Origin: UBA2336 sp049306095
GTDB lineage: Bacteria > Bacteroidota > Bacteroidia > Cytophagales > Cyclobacteriaceae
Reading direction: 5' to 3'
Assembly: GCA_049306095.1 (NCBI GenBank)
Contig: JBAQPU010000022.1
Location: forward strand, 124,001-188,000
Length of the DNA stretch: 64,000 bases
In this document: positions 8,649 through 15,875 of the stretch, one piece after another
Numbering within the stretch: position 1 is the stretch's first letter
Layout: each line of letters starts with the position of its first letter
Program-made: the position numbers and the translations under genes
The notes under the pieces: generated by a model
The model's input: only the letters and a program-made list of their open reading frames with translations
Told to the model about the DNA's origin: nothing
Database searches by the model: none

Positions 8649-9851
8649 ATGTACAAAAAACTTCAACCCGTTCTTGAAAAAGAATTGAATACAATTCGGG
8701 AGGCAGGTCTTTTTAAAAAGGAACGCATCATTACCACACCACAGGGAGCCGACATAAAAATCAATACAGGTCAGGAAGTAATTAACTTTTGTGCGAATAA
8801 TTATCTGGGTCTTTCATCGCATCCGCGGGTGATTGCTGCCGCCAAACGCGCAATTGATAGTCATGGTTTTGGCATGTCATCGGTGCGCTTTATTTGTGGC
8901 ACGCAGGATATTCATAAAGAACTGGAGAAAAAAATTTCGGATTTTTTAGGTACCGAAGACACTATATTATATGCCGCTGCCTTCGATGCAAACGGTGGGG
9001 TGTTTGAACCATTGCTGGGTGAGAAAGACGCCATAATTTCCGATGAACTGAATCATGCTTCTATTATAGATGGTGTACGGTTGTGTAAAGCCATGCGTTA
9101 CCGCTATAAGCACAACGACATGACCGACCTGGAAAGCCAATTGAAGGATGCCAAACAGGCGGGAGCTAACCAGATGATCATTGTTACGGATGGTGCATTT
9201 TCCATGGATGGAACCATTGCGCAGTTAGATAAAATCTGTGACCTGGCCGATCGGTACGAAGCACTGGTCATGACCGATGAATGTCACTCCAGCGGGTTTT
9301 TAGGTAAAACCGGGCGCGGGGTTCCGGAATACTGCGGTGTGATGGATCGTATTGATATTATTACAGGAACATTAGGCAAAGCATTAGGTGGAGCTTCCGG
9401 AGGATTTACTTCCGGACGGAAAGAAATTATTGAACTGCTGCGTCAGCGTTCAAGGCCATATTTGTTTTCCAACACGCTGGCACCCTCCATTGTTGGGGCC
9501 TCTATTGAAGTGTTTAACATGCTTTCAGAAACAACCGCGTTGCGCGATAAACTGGAACAGAATACAAAATACTTCCGAACGGAGATGACCAAGGCCGGCT
9601 TCGATATTAAACCCGGAGAGCACCCTATTGTGCCCATCATGCTGTATGAGGCACCCCTTGCGCAACAGTTTGCCGAGAAATTGTTGCAGAAGGGTATTTA
9701 TGTGATTGGATTTTTCTTTCCGGTGGTTGCAAAAGGAAAAGCCCGGATACGGGTGCAGATATCAGCAGCACATGAGAAGCATCATTTGGATAAAGCGATC
9801 CAGGCGTTTATGGAAGTCGGAAAGGCATTGGGTGTATTGAAGGTTGGTTGA
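8649..9851 (+). CDS. kbl: Glycine C-acetyltransferase (2-amino-3-ketobutyrate CoA ligase)
   Basis: 400 residues of the alpha-oxoamine synthase family (fold-type I PLP enzymes). The PLP lysine is Lys244 in GTLGKALGGASGG, the same number as in the E. coli enzyme; the cofactor-binding TDECHSSGFLGKTGRG and NFCANNYLGLSSHP motifs are intact. It cleaves 2-amino-3-ketobutyrate with CoA to glycine and acetyl-CoA. Together with the divergent threonine dehydrogenase (7359-8318) it completes threonine-to-glycine catabolism. The start MYKKLQPVLEKELNTI gives the usual family length. Confidence 0.96.
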   Translation: MYKKLQPVLEKELNTIREAGLFKKERIITTPQGADIKINTGQEVINFCANNYLGLSSHPRVIAAAKRAIDSHGFGMSSVRFICGTQDIHKELEKKISDFLGTEDTILYAAAFDANGGVFEPLLGEKDAIISDELNHASIIDGVRLCKAMRYRYKHNDMTDLESQLKDAKQAGANQMIIVTDGAFSMDGTIAQLDKICDLADRYEALVMTDECHSSGFLGKTGRGVPEYCGVMDRIDIITGTLGKALGGASGGFTSGRKEIIELLRQRSRPYLFSNTLAPSIVGASIEVFNMLSETTALRDKLEQNTKYFRTEMTKAGFDIKPGEHPIVPIMLYEAPLAQQFAEKLLQKGIYVIGFFFPVVAKGKARIRVQISAAHEKHHLDKAIQAFMEVGKALGVLKVG

Positions 9852-9868
9852 ATGTTGTTTAAGACTAT

Positions 9869-10291
9869 TTATCGTACCTCGGCTCCAAATTTTATTGCTG
9901 CTTTAAGTATTTCAATGTTTATCTCTTTTAGAGTTTTGAACTTGATGCAATAGCCGGTCACGCTCGCCTTGCCAAGTTTTTTCCCGAATGCGTTGGCTAA
10001 GTATTTTTTATCGTTGATGCCAAGGATGTAAACGGAGATCCCGGTTTTGTTTGCGCTGAAACCAACTTGATAAAACTCTTTTGTTTTTCCGTCAGCATAG
10101 TGTAGGGTGCGAAGGCCATATCCTATGTTTGGATTTGAAACAATTTTATTCTCACTGTTTTTCCCATCCATGAACCATACTTTACCTGCTGGTATTGTTT
10201 CCTGAAAGATTCGGTGCAACTCGTGCATCTCGCTGCGTTTTGGTTCAGGTTGGCTGGAAATATACTTGTTGATCTGTTCTTGAACGGACAT
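9869..10291 (-). CDS. DUF1801 (YdhG-like) family protein
   Basis: 140 residues, soluble, matching the DUF1801/YdhG pattern: an N-terminal INKYISSQPEPKRSEMHELHRIFQE helix, then GYGLRTLHYADGKTKEFYQVGFSANKTGISVYILG and YCIKFKTLKEINIEILKAAI. The family shares the frataxin-like or related alpha/beta fold in some members, with no firm biochemical role. It is third in the arsR-AHSA1-DUF1801 operon, 21 nt after the AHSA1 gene, a combination seen in many Bacteroidota. It is presumably controlled by the ArsR protein at 10810-11136. Confidence 0.8.
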   Translation of the reverse strand: MSVQEQINKYISSQPEPKRSEMHELHRIFQETIPAGKVWFMDGKNSENKIVSNPNIGYGLRTLHYADGKTKEFYQVGFSANKTGISVYILGINDKKYLANAFGKKLGKASVTGYCIKFKTLKEINIEILKAAIKFGAEVR

Positions 10292-10312
10292 GTTTAATAC
10301 AGTTTCTGATTG

Positions 10313-10813
10313 TTATTTTCTGGATTCTGTTTGCAACAGATTTTCCAGGTTGGCCAAGCTCATCATAAACCCTTCCTTAAAGCCCATTTCTATCAACTTT
10401 TCCATGCGGGCAAGCGATTCATTGTAAATGGTAATGCGTACCGTTGTTCTTCCGTTCTGTTCACTAAACGTGTAATCCCAATCAGAACCAGGCAATTCAG
10501 GATTTTCATCTTTGTCGGCAAAAACATTAAACATTTTAAAATTGGTTTTTGGACTGATGGATTTGTATTGCTGAATTGCCCAACGTTCGTGACCTTCCGG
10601 GCTTATCATGGCATAAAATCTTCGTCCACCAACCTTGAAGTCCATATACTTTGTTTTTGCCCTCCAGGGTTTAGGTGCCACCCATTGGTCAAGAATGTCC
10701 GCAACCGTAAAGGCATCCCAAACCAATGAAAGATTAGCATCAAATTCTCTCGTAATGAATACCGTTTGCTTTGCTTTGTCAACGGTAAAATCAAAAAGCA
10801 GGTTGTTATTCAT
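10313..10813 (-). CDS. SRPBCC/AHSA1-domain protein
   Basis: 166 residues of the START-like AHSA1 family: FTVDKAKQTVFITREFDANLSLVWDAFT at the start and the WVAPKPWRAKTKYMDFKVGGRRFYAMISPEG segment typical of the fold, ending in the long C-terminal helix GFKEGFMMSLANLENLL. These proteins have a deep hydrophobic cavity for a ligand; bacterial members have no agreed function. The start ATG overlaps the arsR stop by 4 nt, so translation is coupled. Genes of this type are very often paired with an ArsR regulator. Confidence 0.88.
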   Translation of the reverse strand: MNNNLLFDFTVDKAKQTVFITREFDANLSLVWDAFTVADILDQWVAPKPWRAKTKYMDFKVGGRRFYAMISPEGHERWAIQQYKSISPKTNFKMFNVFADKDENPELPGSDWDYTFSEQNGRTTVRITIYNESLARMEKLIEMGFKEGFMMSLANLENLLQTESRK

Positions 10814-11136
10814 TTTTTCTGTTTTTTTAGGTTTAACAATACGTTGTCGAGTTGCGCGAATTGAGTTTGTAAATTCTTTTTGAATTGCTCAAGCCACTGA
10901 TCTATTTCATTTACTTTATTCGCATTAATGTGATAGTATATTTCTCTTCCTTTTTGCTCTTGCTTTACAAATTGACACTCAGTCAGTATTTGAATATGCT
11001 TTGAGATCGTCTGCCTGGAAGAATCAAAATTTTCGGCAATAGCTCCAGGGGTCATTGCCTGAAGGGCTAATAGACTTAAAATCGCCCTTCGTGTGGGGTC
11101 GGCAAGGGCTTGAAAGATGTCTCTCCGGGCTTCCAT
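10810..11136 (-). CDS. ArsR-family winged-helix transcriptional regulator
   Basis: 108 residues: RDIFQALADPTRRAILSLLA is the ArsR N-terminal signature, and the recognition helix lies in SSRQTISKHIQILTECQFV with the wing KQEQKGREIYYHI. No metal-binding CxC is present in the helix, so this is not a classic metal sensor but the metal-free type usually paired with AHSA1 proteins. The gene heads a three-gene operon. Two 16-bp palindromes (11141-11181) lie directly before its start codon and are the likely autoregulatory operators. Confidence 0.9.
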   Translation of the reverse strand: MEARRDIFQALADPTRRAILSLLALQAMTPGAIAENFDSSRQTISKHIQILTECQFVKQEQKGREIYYHINANKVNEIDQWLEQFKKNLQTQFAQLDNVLLNLKKQKK

Positions 11137-11140
11137 TTAT

Positions 11141-11181
11141 GCAGTTACCTGACTGCAAATATAGTGCAGTTATTTAACTGC
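11141..11181 (-). promoter_or_regulatory. Twin palindromic operators before arsR
   Basis: GCAGTTACCTGACTGC (11141-11156) and GCAGTTATTTAACTGC (11166-11181). The second is a perfect 7-2-7 inverted repeat and the first has one mismatched pair; centres are 25 bp apart. They sit 4-45 bp upstream of the arsR start, where repressor sites are expected. Binding by the ArsR protein is an inference from position and symmetry. The same core, CAGTTAnnTAACTG, occurs once more at 51404-51419. Confidence 0.65.
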
Positions 11182-11302
11182 GCAACTTTATTGTCAATTA
11201 TTTATGGGGTAACGGGTTTTCTGGCGATTACGGGTAACGCAGGTAGTGCCTTGAATAGGATGTGGTTCCCGATTTGTCAGGAGAAATGGTCGGTCTAATT
11301 TC

Positions 11303-11424
11303 CTGGTCTGTGTCCTTTTCTCTGGTCTGTGTCCCCACAGACTTTTCCCTGGTCTGTGTCCTTTTCCCTGGTCTGTGTCCCACAGACCAGAAGACTCTTC
11401 CCTGGTCTGTGTCCCACAGACCGG
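11303..11424. repeat. Array of five CTGGTCTGTGTCC repeats forming hairpins
   Basis: CTGGTCTGTGTCC occurs at 11303, 11322, 11349, 11368 and 11402. Copies four and five continue into CACAGACCAG (11381-11390) and CACAGACCGG (11415-11424), giving 10-bp stems around a 3-nt loop; copy two has a partial partner (CACAGAC to 11342). TTTTCC-type spacers join the units. Long spurious frames crossing it are translations of the repeat. It fills the gap between arsR and the gene ending at 11433. It resembles a palindromic dispersed repeat and not a CRISPR. Confidence 0.75.
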
Positions 11425-11432
11425 AATAGGAA

Positions 11433-11891
11433 TCAAATCCCAAACTCTTTCTTACGCTTGCTTACTATTTCGCCCATTTTAGAAGTATCGCGCGCGATGA
11501 GGTCGTAGGCGGGTTCGATGTTTTTTGACGGGAAGAAATAGATCGGTGTTTTCCGGGTTTTCAGCTTGAGGCGATAGAGGTTGAAAATCGGAACAAGCCT
11601 GATCGATTTTACTTCCGGCCACTCTACCCGTAAATTTTTTCTTCCTTCAATAACCACAATTCTGTTTTTGCCAACCGCTACGCGCTTCATGTTGCTGCGG
11701 AGAAAAAAGAAAAACACAACCATAATGGATCCAAGGCTAAGAAAAATAAAGGTGGCTGAAGTATTTTTCGGAGTGCTTCCAAATCGTAATGATAATACTG
11801 CGGCTACGGTCCATTGCAACAACCCGAAGCCCAGAAAAAAGTACTTAGCAAAATAAAACTTTGCCGGACTGGCCTGCTTGAGTTTTCCCAT
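11433..11891 (-). CDS. Small membrane protein, PH-like, unknown function
   Basis: 152 residues with two N-terminal hydrophobic segments (FLGFGLLQWTVAAVLSL and TFIFLSLGSIMVVFFFFL) followed by a soluble beta-rich part: VAVGKNRIVVIEGRKNLRVEWPEVKSIRLVP, which resembles bacterial PH-like membrane proteins where a hydrophobic pair precedes a small PH-fold domain. No recognised name. It lies 56 nt downstream of cdaA on the same strand and may share its transcript. Confidence 0.65.
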   Translation of the reverse strand: MGKLKQASPAKFYFAKYFFLGFGLLQWTVAAVLSLRFGSTPKNTSATFIFLSLGSIMVVFFFFLRSNMKRVAVGKNRIVVIEGRKNLRVEWPEVKSIRLVPIFNLYRLKLKTRKTPIYFFPSKNIEPAYDLIARDTSKMGEIVSKRKKEFGI

Positions 11892-11947
11892 CGTTTTTTG
11901 TTCTCCTAAGCAAAGATACGAAGAATGTTAAGAATTGTTGCCGCTCC

Positions 11948-12796
11948 TCAGGTGCGGGCCTCTTCCGGTTCTTCTTCCGGCAGTTCCTCCCAGTTGGCTG
12001 GCTCATCATTGTGTAAAAACTGCAGAATTTTTTGTTCCACTTGTTTCAACTTTAACCCGCGAATATATTTTCCGTTGCGCGCAAGAATCAGCCTTCCGGT
12101 TTCTTCCGAAATGGCCATCACCAGGGTATCAGTATTTTCAGACATGCCTATAGCCGACCGATGCCTTAAACCGTAGTGAGCCGGTAAGTGATCATTCTCG
12201 CTTACCGGAAGCACACATCGCGCGGCTTTTATCCTGCCTTTATAAATAATAACAGCGCCATCGTGCAGCGGACTGTTTTTATTGAAGATCGAAAGCAGCA
12301 GTCCCTTGGTTACTTCAGCGTCAAGGGTTTCACCGGTTTCAATGTAAAATTTAAGTTCGGTATCGTGCGAAAAAACAATTAGTGCACCGGTTTTGGTGGC
12401 CTTAAATGTTTTCGCGGCTTCTATTACCTGATGAAGATCAAAGTCGGTATTGTATTGATGCCGCCAGGTAGAAATATTTTTAAAGAAGTTATCGCGGAAT
12501 TCAGTACTTCGGCCGATCACCAGTAAAAACTTCCTGATCTCGGGCTGGAAAAGAATGATGATGGCTAACACTCCTACACCCATAAACTGCCCGAGAATGG
12601 TTGACAGTAATTCCATTTGAGCAGCGCGTACAATCAGGTAAATCAGGTACAGGGCCAGAATGCCCAGAAAGATATTAACAGCAATACTGCCCCGGATAAG
12701 TTTGTACACCTGGTATAAGAGGATGCTAACGATGGTGATGTCCACCAGATCAACCCAGGTAACATCCAAAAAACCAATTTTGAAAAGAAAGATCAT
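11948..12796 (-). CDS. cdaA: Diadenylate cyclase, CdaA type
   Basis: 282 residues. Three N-terminal membrane helices (about residues 16-84) are followed by the DisA_N catalytic domain. The two signature motifs are intact: DGA at 179-181 in SPLHDGAVIIYKG and RHR at 211-213 in GLRHRSAIG. The enzyme makes cyclic di-AMP from two ATP at the inner membrane; c-di-AMP usually controls potassium and osmolyte balance and wall integrity. It is 19 nt downstream of folP, a recurring order in Bacteroidota. The C-terminus ends in an acidic EELPEEEPEE tail. Confidence 0.95.
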   Translation of the reverse strand: MIFLFKIGFLDVTWVDLVDITIVSILLYQVYKLIRGSIAVNIFLGILALYLIYLIVRAAQMELLSTILGQFMGVGVLAIIILFQPEIRKFLLVIGRSTEFRDNFFKNISTWRHQYNTDFDLHQVIEAAKTFKATKTGALIVFSHDTELKFYIETGETLDAEVTKGLLLSIFNKNSPLHDGAVIIYKGRIKAARCVLPVSENDHLPAHYGLRHRSAIGMSENTDTLVMAISEETGRLILARNGKYIRGLKLKQVEQKILQFLHNDEPANWEELPEEEPEEART

Positions 12797-12815
12797 TCGT
12801 AGTAAAAGTACTCTT

Positions 12816-13694
12816 TTATCCCGTTAACGGGATAAAGGTAATGCGTGTAAATAACCTGATTGCTTCTTTCGCTTCTTTCACATCGTGTGCCCGCAAAATG
12901 GAGCAACCTTTCAAGAGGGCAGCCATGTGCAGGGCAGTGGTTCCGTTAAGCGCATCGTCTGGTGTGGTTTGAAGACTTTTCCAGATCATGGACTTGCGCG
13001 ACAACCCAACCATGATCGGCTTGCCCAGAATCTTGAAGTAATCGAGGTGACTGAGCAATTGAAAATTCTGTTCAATGGTTTTGGCAAATCCAAATCCCGG
13101 ATCAATAATAATGTCGTGAACGCCTGACTTTTCGAGCACAGCAATTTTTTGATGAAAAAAATCAACAACCTCTTTAAGAAGATTGTCGTAGGTGGTTAAC
13201 GTTTTCATGGTTTGAGCAGTTCCGCGCATGTGCATCATTGCGTAGGGAACATTTAACCCGGCCATCGTTGCGAACATGTTGCTGTCCAACTCGCCTGCAG
13301 AAATGTCGTTGATCATGGCGGCACCTTCTGCAACCGCCTGGCGCGCTACCGCTGACCGGAACGTATCAATCGAGAGAATGGCCTCCGGAAATTTTTTAGC
13401 AATTATCTTCACGGCTCCTGCAACTCGTTTTAATTCCTCCTCTTCCGGAATATCGGCTGCATCTGGCCGTGACGAATAACCGCCAACATCTATAAAGGTT
13501 GCACCCTCAGCAATCATCTTTTCAACCTGATTCAAGATGGAGCTTTCCGTTGTGTACCGGTTGCCATCGTAGAAACTGTCGGGGGTAACGTTCAAAATTC
13601 CCATGACATGCGGAACCGACAGGTCGATAAGCCTGCCGCGAATGTTGAGTGTTTTGTTTGTTGAAAATGCCGTATTTTGCCCCGATGATTTCAC
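12816..13694 (-). CDS. folP: Dihydropteroate synthase
   Basis: TIM-barrel enzyme joining p-aminobenzoate to the pterin pyrophosphate in folate synthesis. Visible motifs: MGILNVTPDSFYDG, SIDTFRS, MINDISAG, MHMRGT, IDPGFGFAKT and GLSRKS, in the proper order. The frame stays open to an ATG at 13841, but that would add 49 unlike residues and cross the start of the divergent DUF1599 gene; the GTG at 13692-13694 gives about 292 residues, normal for the family. The two divergent start codons are then only 3 nt apart. The gene is followed by cdaA. Confidence 0.9.
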   Translation of the reverse strand: MKSSGQNTAFSTNKTLNIRGRLIDLSVPHVMGILNVTPDSFYDGNRYTTESSILNQVEKMIAEGATFIDVGGYSSRPDAADIPEEEELKRVAGAVKIIAKKFPEAILSIDTFRSAVARQAVAEGAAMINDISAGELDSNMFATMAGLNVPYAMMHMRGTAQTMKTLTTYDNLLKEVVDFFHQKIAVLEKSGVHDIIIDPGFGFAKTIEQNFQLLSHLDYFKILGKPIMVGLSRKSMIWKSLQTTPDDALNGTTALHMAALLKGCSILRAHDVKEAKEAIRLFTRITFIPLTG

Positions 13695-13697
13695 GCC

Positions 13698-14243
13698 ATG
13701 AACGAAAAAACTTCCATCGAATATAAGCAGGTAATTAGTAATTGTAAGGCTTTGTTTGCCAAGAAAACGCGTGACTACGGAACGGCCTGGCGGATTTTGA
13801 GGCTTCCCTCCATTACCGACCAGATTTTTATTAAGGCGCAACGCATCCGAAGCATTCAGGATAAGGGAGTGCAGAAAGTGGGCGACCCGATTGCCGATGA
13901 ATTTGTTGGGATAATAAACTATTGTGTAATTGCTTTGATCCAGATGGAGCTAGAAGATTCTTCCAAAACCGAAATGACCTTTGAAGAGTTGGAGCCTTCC
14001 TACGATAAGGCGGTGGAGGAAACTTTTACTTTGCAACAGGATAAAAATCACGATTACGGAGAAGCTTGGCGCGACATGCGGGTAAGCTCCATTACCGACA
14101 TTATTCTGATGAAATTGTTACGGGTGAAGCAAATTGAAAATAATGAAGGCAAAACATTGGTAAGTGAAGGTGTAAAGGCGAATTATCAGGATATGATTAA
14201 TTATGCTGTGTTTGCACTGATTCTCTTATCTGCAGACCGATGA
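13698..14243 (+). CDS. DUF1599 domain protein
   Basis: 181 residues, soluble, with two internally similar halves: KKTRDYGTAWRILRLPSITDQIFIKAQRIR and KNHDYGEAWRDMRVSSITDIILMKLLRVKQ. This tandem DYGxAWRxxRxxSITD pattern defines DUF1599, also described as a nucleotide-modification-associated domain. Function is not established. It is divergent from folP and followed after 19 nt by the DoxX-like gene and aroK, so it heads a three-gene transcript. Confidence 0.85.
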   Translation: MNEKTSIEYKQVISNCKALFAKKTRDYGTAWRILRLPSITDQIFIKAQRIRSIQDKGVQKVGDPIADEFVGIINYCVIALIQMELEDSSKTEMTFEELEPSYDKAVEETFTLQQDKNHDYGEAWRDMRVSSITDIILMKLLRVKQIENNEGKTLVSEGVKANYQDMINYAVFALILLSADR

Positions 14244-14262
14244 TATAAAAAGACTAACCATT

Positions 14263-15372
14263 ATGATTCAAAAAGTAATTGACCAATTCTCGCGCTTTTT
14301 TGTAGGAAGCCTTTTTATTTTCTCAGGGCTGATTAAACTGAACGATCCTGTTGGAACAGAAATTAAACTGGAGGAATACTTTGAAGTATTTGCAACCGAC
14401 TTTGGTTCATTTTTTGAAATCTTTATTCCGTATGCGCTGGAAATTGGGTTGATCCTGATTGTACTTGAAATAGTGCTGGGGGTTGCCGTCCTCATTCATT
14501 ATAAAATGAATCTGACTACCAAAGTTTTGTTGGGCCTGCTGGTATTTTTTACATTCCTCACTTTTTACTCAGCTTATTTTAATAAGGTAACAGACTGTGG
14601 TTGTTTTGGAGATGCGATCAAGCTAACACCGTGGCAATCGTTTTACAAGGATGTAGTTCTGATGGTGTTTGTACTGCATTTGTTTTGGTACAGCAAGCGA
14701 TTTGATCCTGCGCTTCGCACCTGGGAAGGTCATGGTGTGATTTTGGCCACTACTCTGGTCAGTTTTTACATGGGCATTTACGCCATCCGGCACTTACCGT
14801 TTATTGATTTTCGTGCCTATAAGATCGGCAACAACATTCCTGAGAAAATGAAACCCGAGCAACAGCCCATCATTGAATTTATTTTTGAGAAGGATGGTGA
14901 CGAAGTTCGCTCGCAAACCTTCCTCACTGAAGCAGACGGGTATCGATACAAAGATTCCCGCATTTTAAACCCCGATGAATCAACCGCTAAGATTACTGAT
15001 TATTCTGTCAGCAATGTGGATGGCGAAGACGTTACACAACAGACCTTTACCGGAGCCAAACTGCTCATTATAATATATGACGTTAAATATGCTTCTGTGA
15101 AACATTTAGATGCTATTCGCAAGCTTGCGCGTGAGTTGGAAGGAAGGGTGGAGGCTATGGTTCTCACCTCTTCATCAGGTGCCGACTTCGAAGCTTTTCG
15201 TCATGAACACCAGCTTGCGATACCTTATTATTTTGCCGATGCCACTGTACTGAAAACGATTGTGCGCGCTAACCCAGGAATAACCTTGTGGGAGAATGGT
15301 ACGGTGAAGGGCATGTGGCATCATAACAATACCCCGGGGGCAGCTGAAGTTTTGGAATTGATTTCTAAATGA
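14263..15372 (+). CDS. BT_3928-family DoxX/MauE-like membrane protein
   Basis: 369 residues. The N-terminal half has four or more membrane helices of the DoxX/MauE type (SRFFVGSLFIFSGLIKLNDPVG and following) and the DCGCFGD motif, a cysteine pair typical of MauE/DoxD proteins that may pass electrons or disulfides. The C-terminal half (about 200-369) is soluble with a thioredoxin-like look (AKLLIIIYDVKYASVKHLDAI) but without a CxxC. The 4-nt overlap with aroK implies coupled expression. Exact function unknown. Confidence 0.82.
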   Translation: MIQKVIDQFSRFFVGSLFIFSGLIKLNDPVGTEIKLEEYFEVFATDFGSFFEIFIPYALEIGLILIVLEIVLGVAVLIHYKMNLTTKVLLGLLVFFTFLTFYSAYFNKVTDCGCFGDAIKLTPWQSFYKDVVLMVFVLHLFWYSKRFDPALRTWEGHGVILATTLVSFYMGIYAIRHLPFIDFRAYKIGNNIPEKMKPEQQPIIEFIFEKDGDEVRSQTFLTEADGYRYKDSRILNPDESTAKITDYSVSNVDGEDVTQQTFTGAKLLIIIYDVKYASVKHLDAIRKLARELEGRVEAMVLTSSSGADFEAFRHEHQLAIPYYFADATVLKTIVRANPGITLWENGTVKGMWHHNNTPGAAEVLELISK

Positions 15373-15875
15373 AAATATTCCTCATTGGCTTAATGGGCTC
15401 CGGCAAAAGTGCGTTGGGAAAAAAAGTTTCCAACTCTATTAAACTACCTTTTATCGATCTGGATGTTGCCATTGAGCAGCAGGAAGGAATGCCGGTTTTT
15501 GAAATTTTTTCTAAAAAAGGCCAGGAATATTTCCGAAACACGGAAGCAGGCGTGTTGAGGAAGCAAAGTGAAGCAAAGGAATTTGTCATGGCTACCGGTG
15601 GAGGCACACCGTGTTTTCATGGCGGAATGGATTTCATGAATGAAACAGGGATTACAATTTTTTTGAATACAGACATTCCTGAAATTGTAAAACGATTGGA
15701 TGGCCCTCAGCAGAGTTTACGGCCGTTGTTAAACGAACTTCCTGAACAAACGCTCGAAGAAAAACTGAAAACGATGCTTCAGAAAAGATTGCCTTTTTAT
15801 GAACAGGCACATTTTACGTTAGTCGGTACAAATGCGAGTGCGTGGGATGTTCTTCAACTCGTTACTAAAAAGTAA
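15369..15875 (+). CDS. aroK: Shikimate kinase
   Basis: 168 residues, a P-loop kinase. Walker A is GLMGSGKSALGKK near the N-terminus; DLDVAIEQQ carries the shikimate-binding Asp, FRNTEAGVL the substrate Arg, and MATGGGTP the Gly-rich loop; the lid Arg lies in QQSLRPLL. It phosphorylates shikimate in chorismate synthesis. The gene overlaps the DoxX-like gene by 4 nt and runs convergently into the outer-membrane protein at 15865, overlapping by 11 nt. Confidence 0.95.
   Translation: MKIFLIGLMGSGKSALGKKVSNSIKLPFIDLDVAIEQQEGMPVFEIFSKKGQEYFRNTEAGVLRKQSEAKEFVMATGGGTPCFHGGMDFMNETGITIFLNTDIPEIVKRLDGPQQSLRPLLNELPEQTLEEKLKTMLQKRLPFYEQAHFTLVGTNASAWDVLQLVTKK

Noticed and set aside
11303..11424. Short CRISPR array
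   Set aside because: Units are 13 bp, spacers are 6-21 bp and partly made of the repeat's own complement, and no cas genes are near.
11194..11436. Two overlapping minus-strand frames of 71-80 codons
   Set aside because: They are translations of the CTGGTCTGTGTCC repeat array (repeating TDQG/HRPGK words) and have no independent protein character.
13695..13841. Longer N-terminus of dihydropteroate synthase
   Set aside because: The extra 49 residues are not family-like and would overlap the divergent DUF1599 gene.
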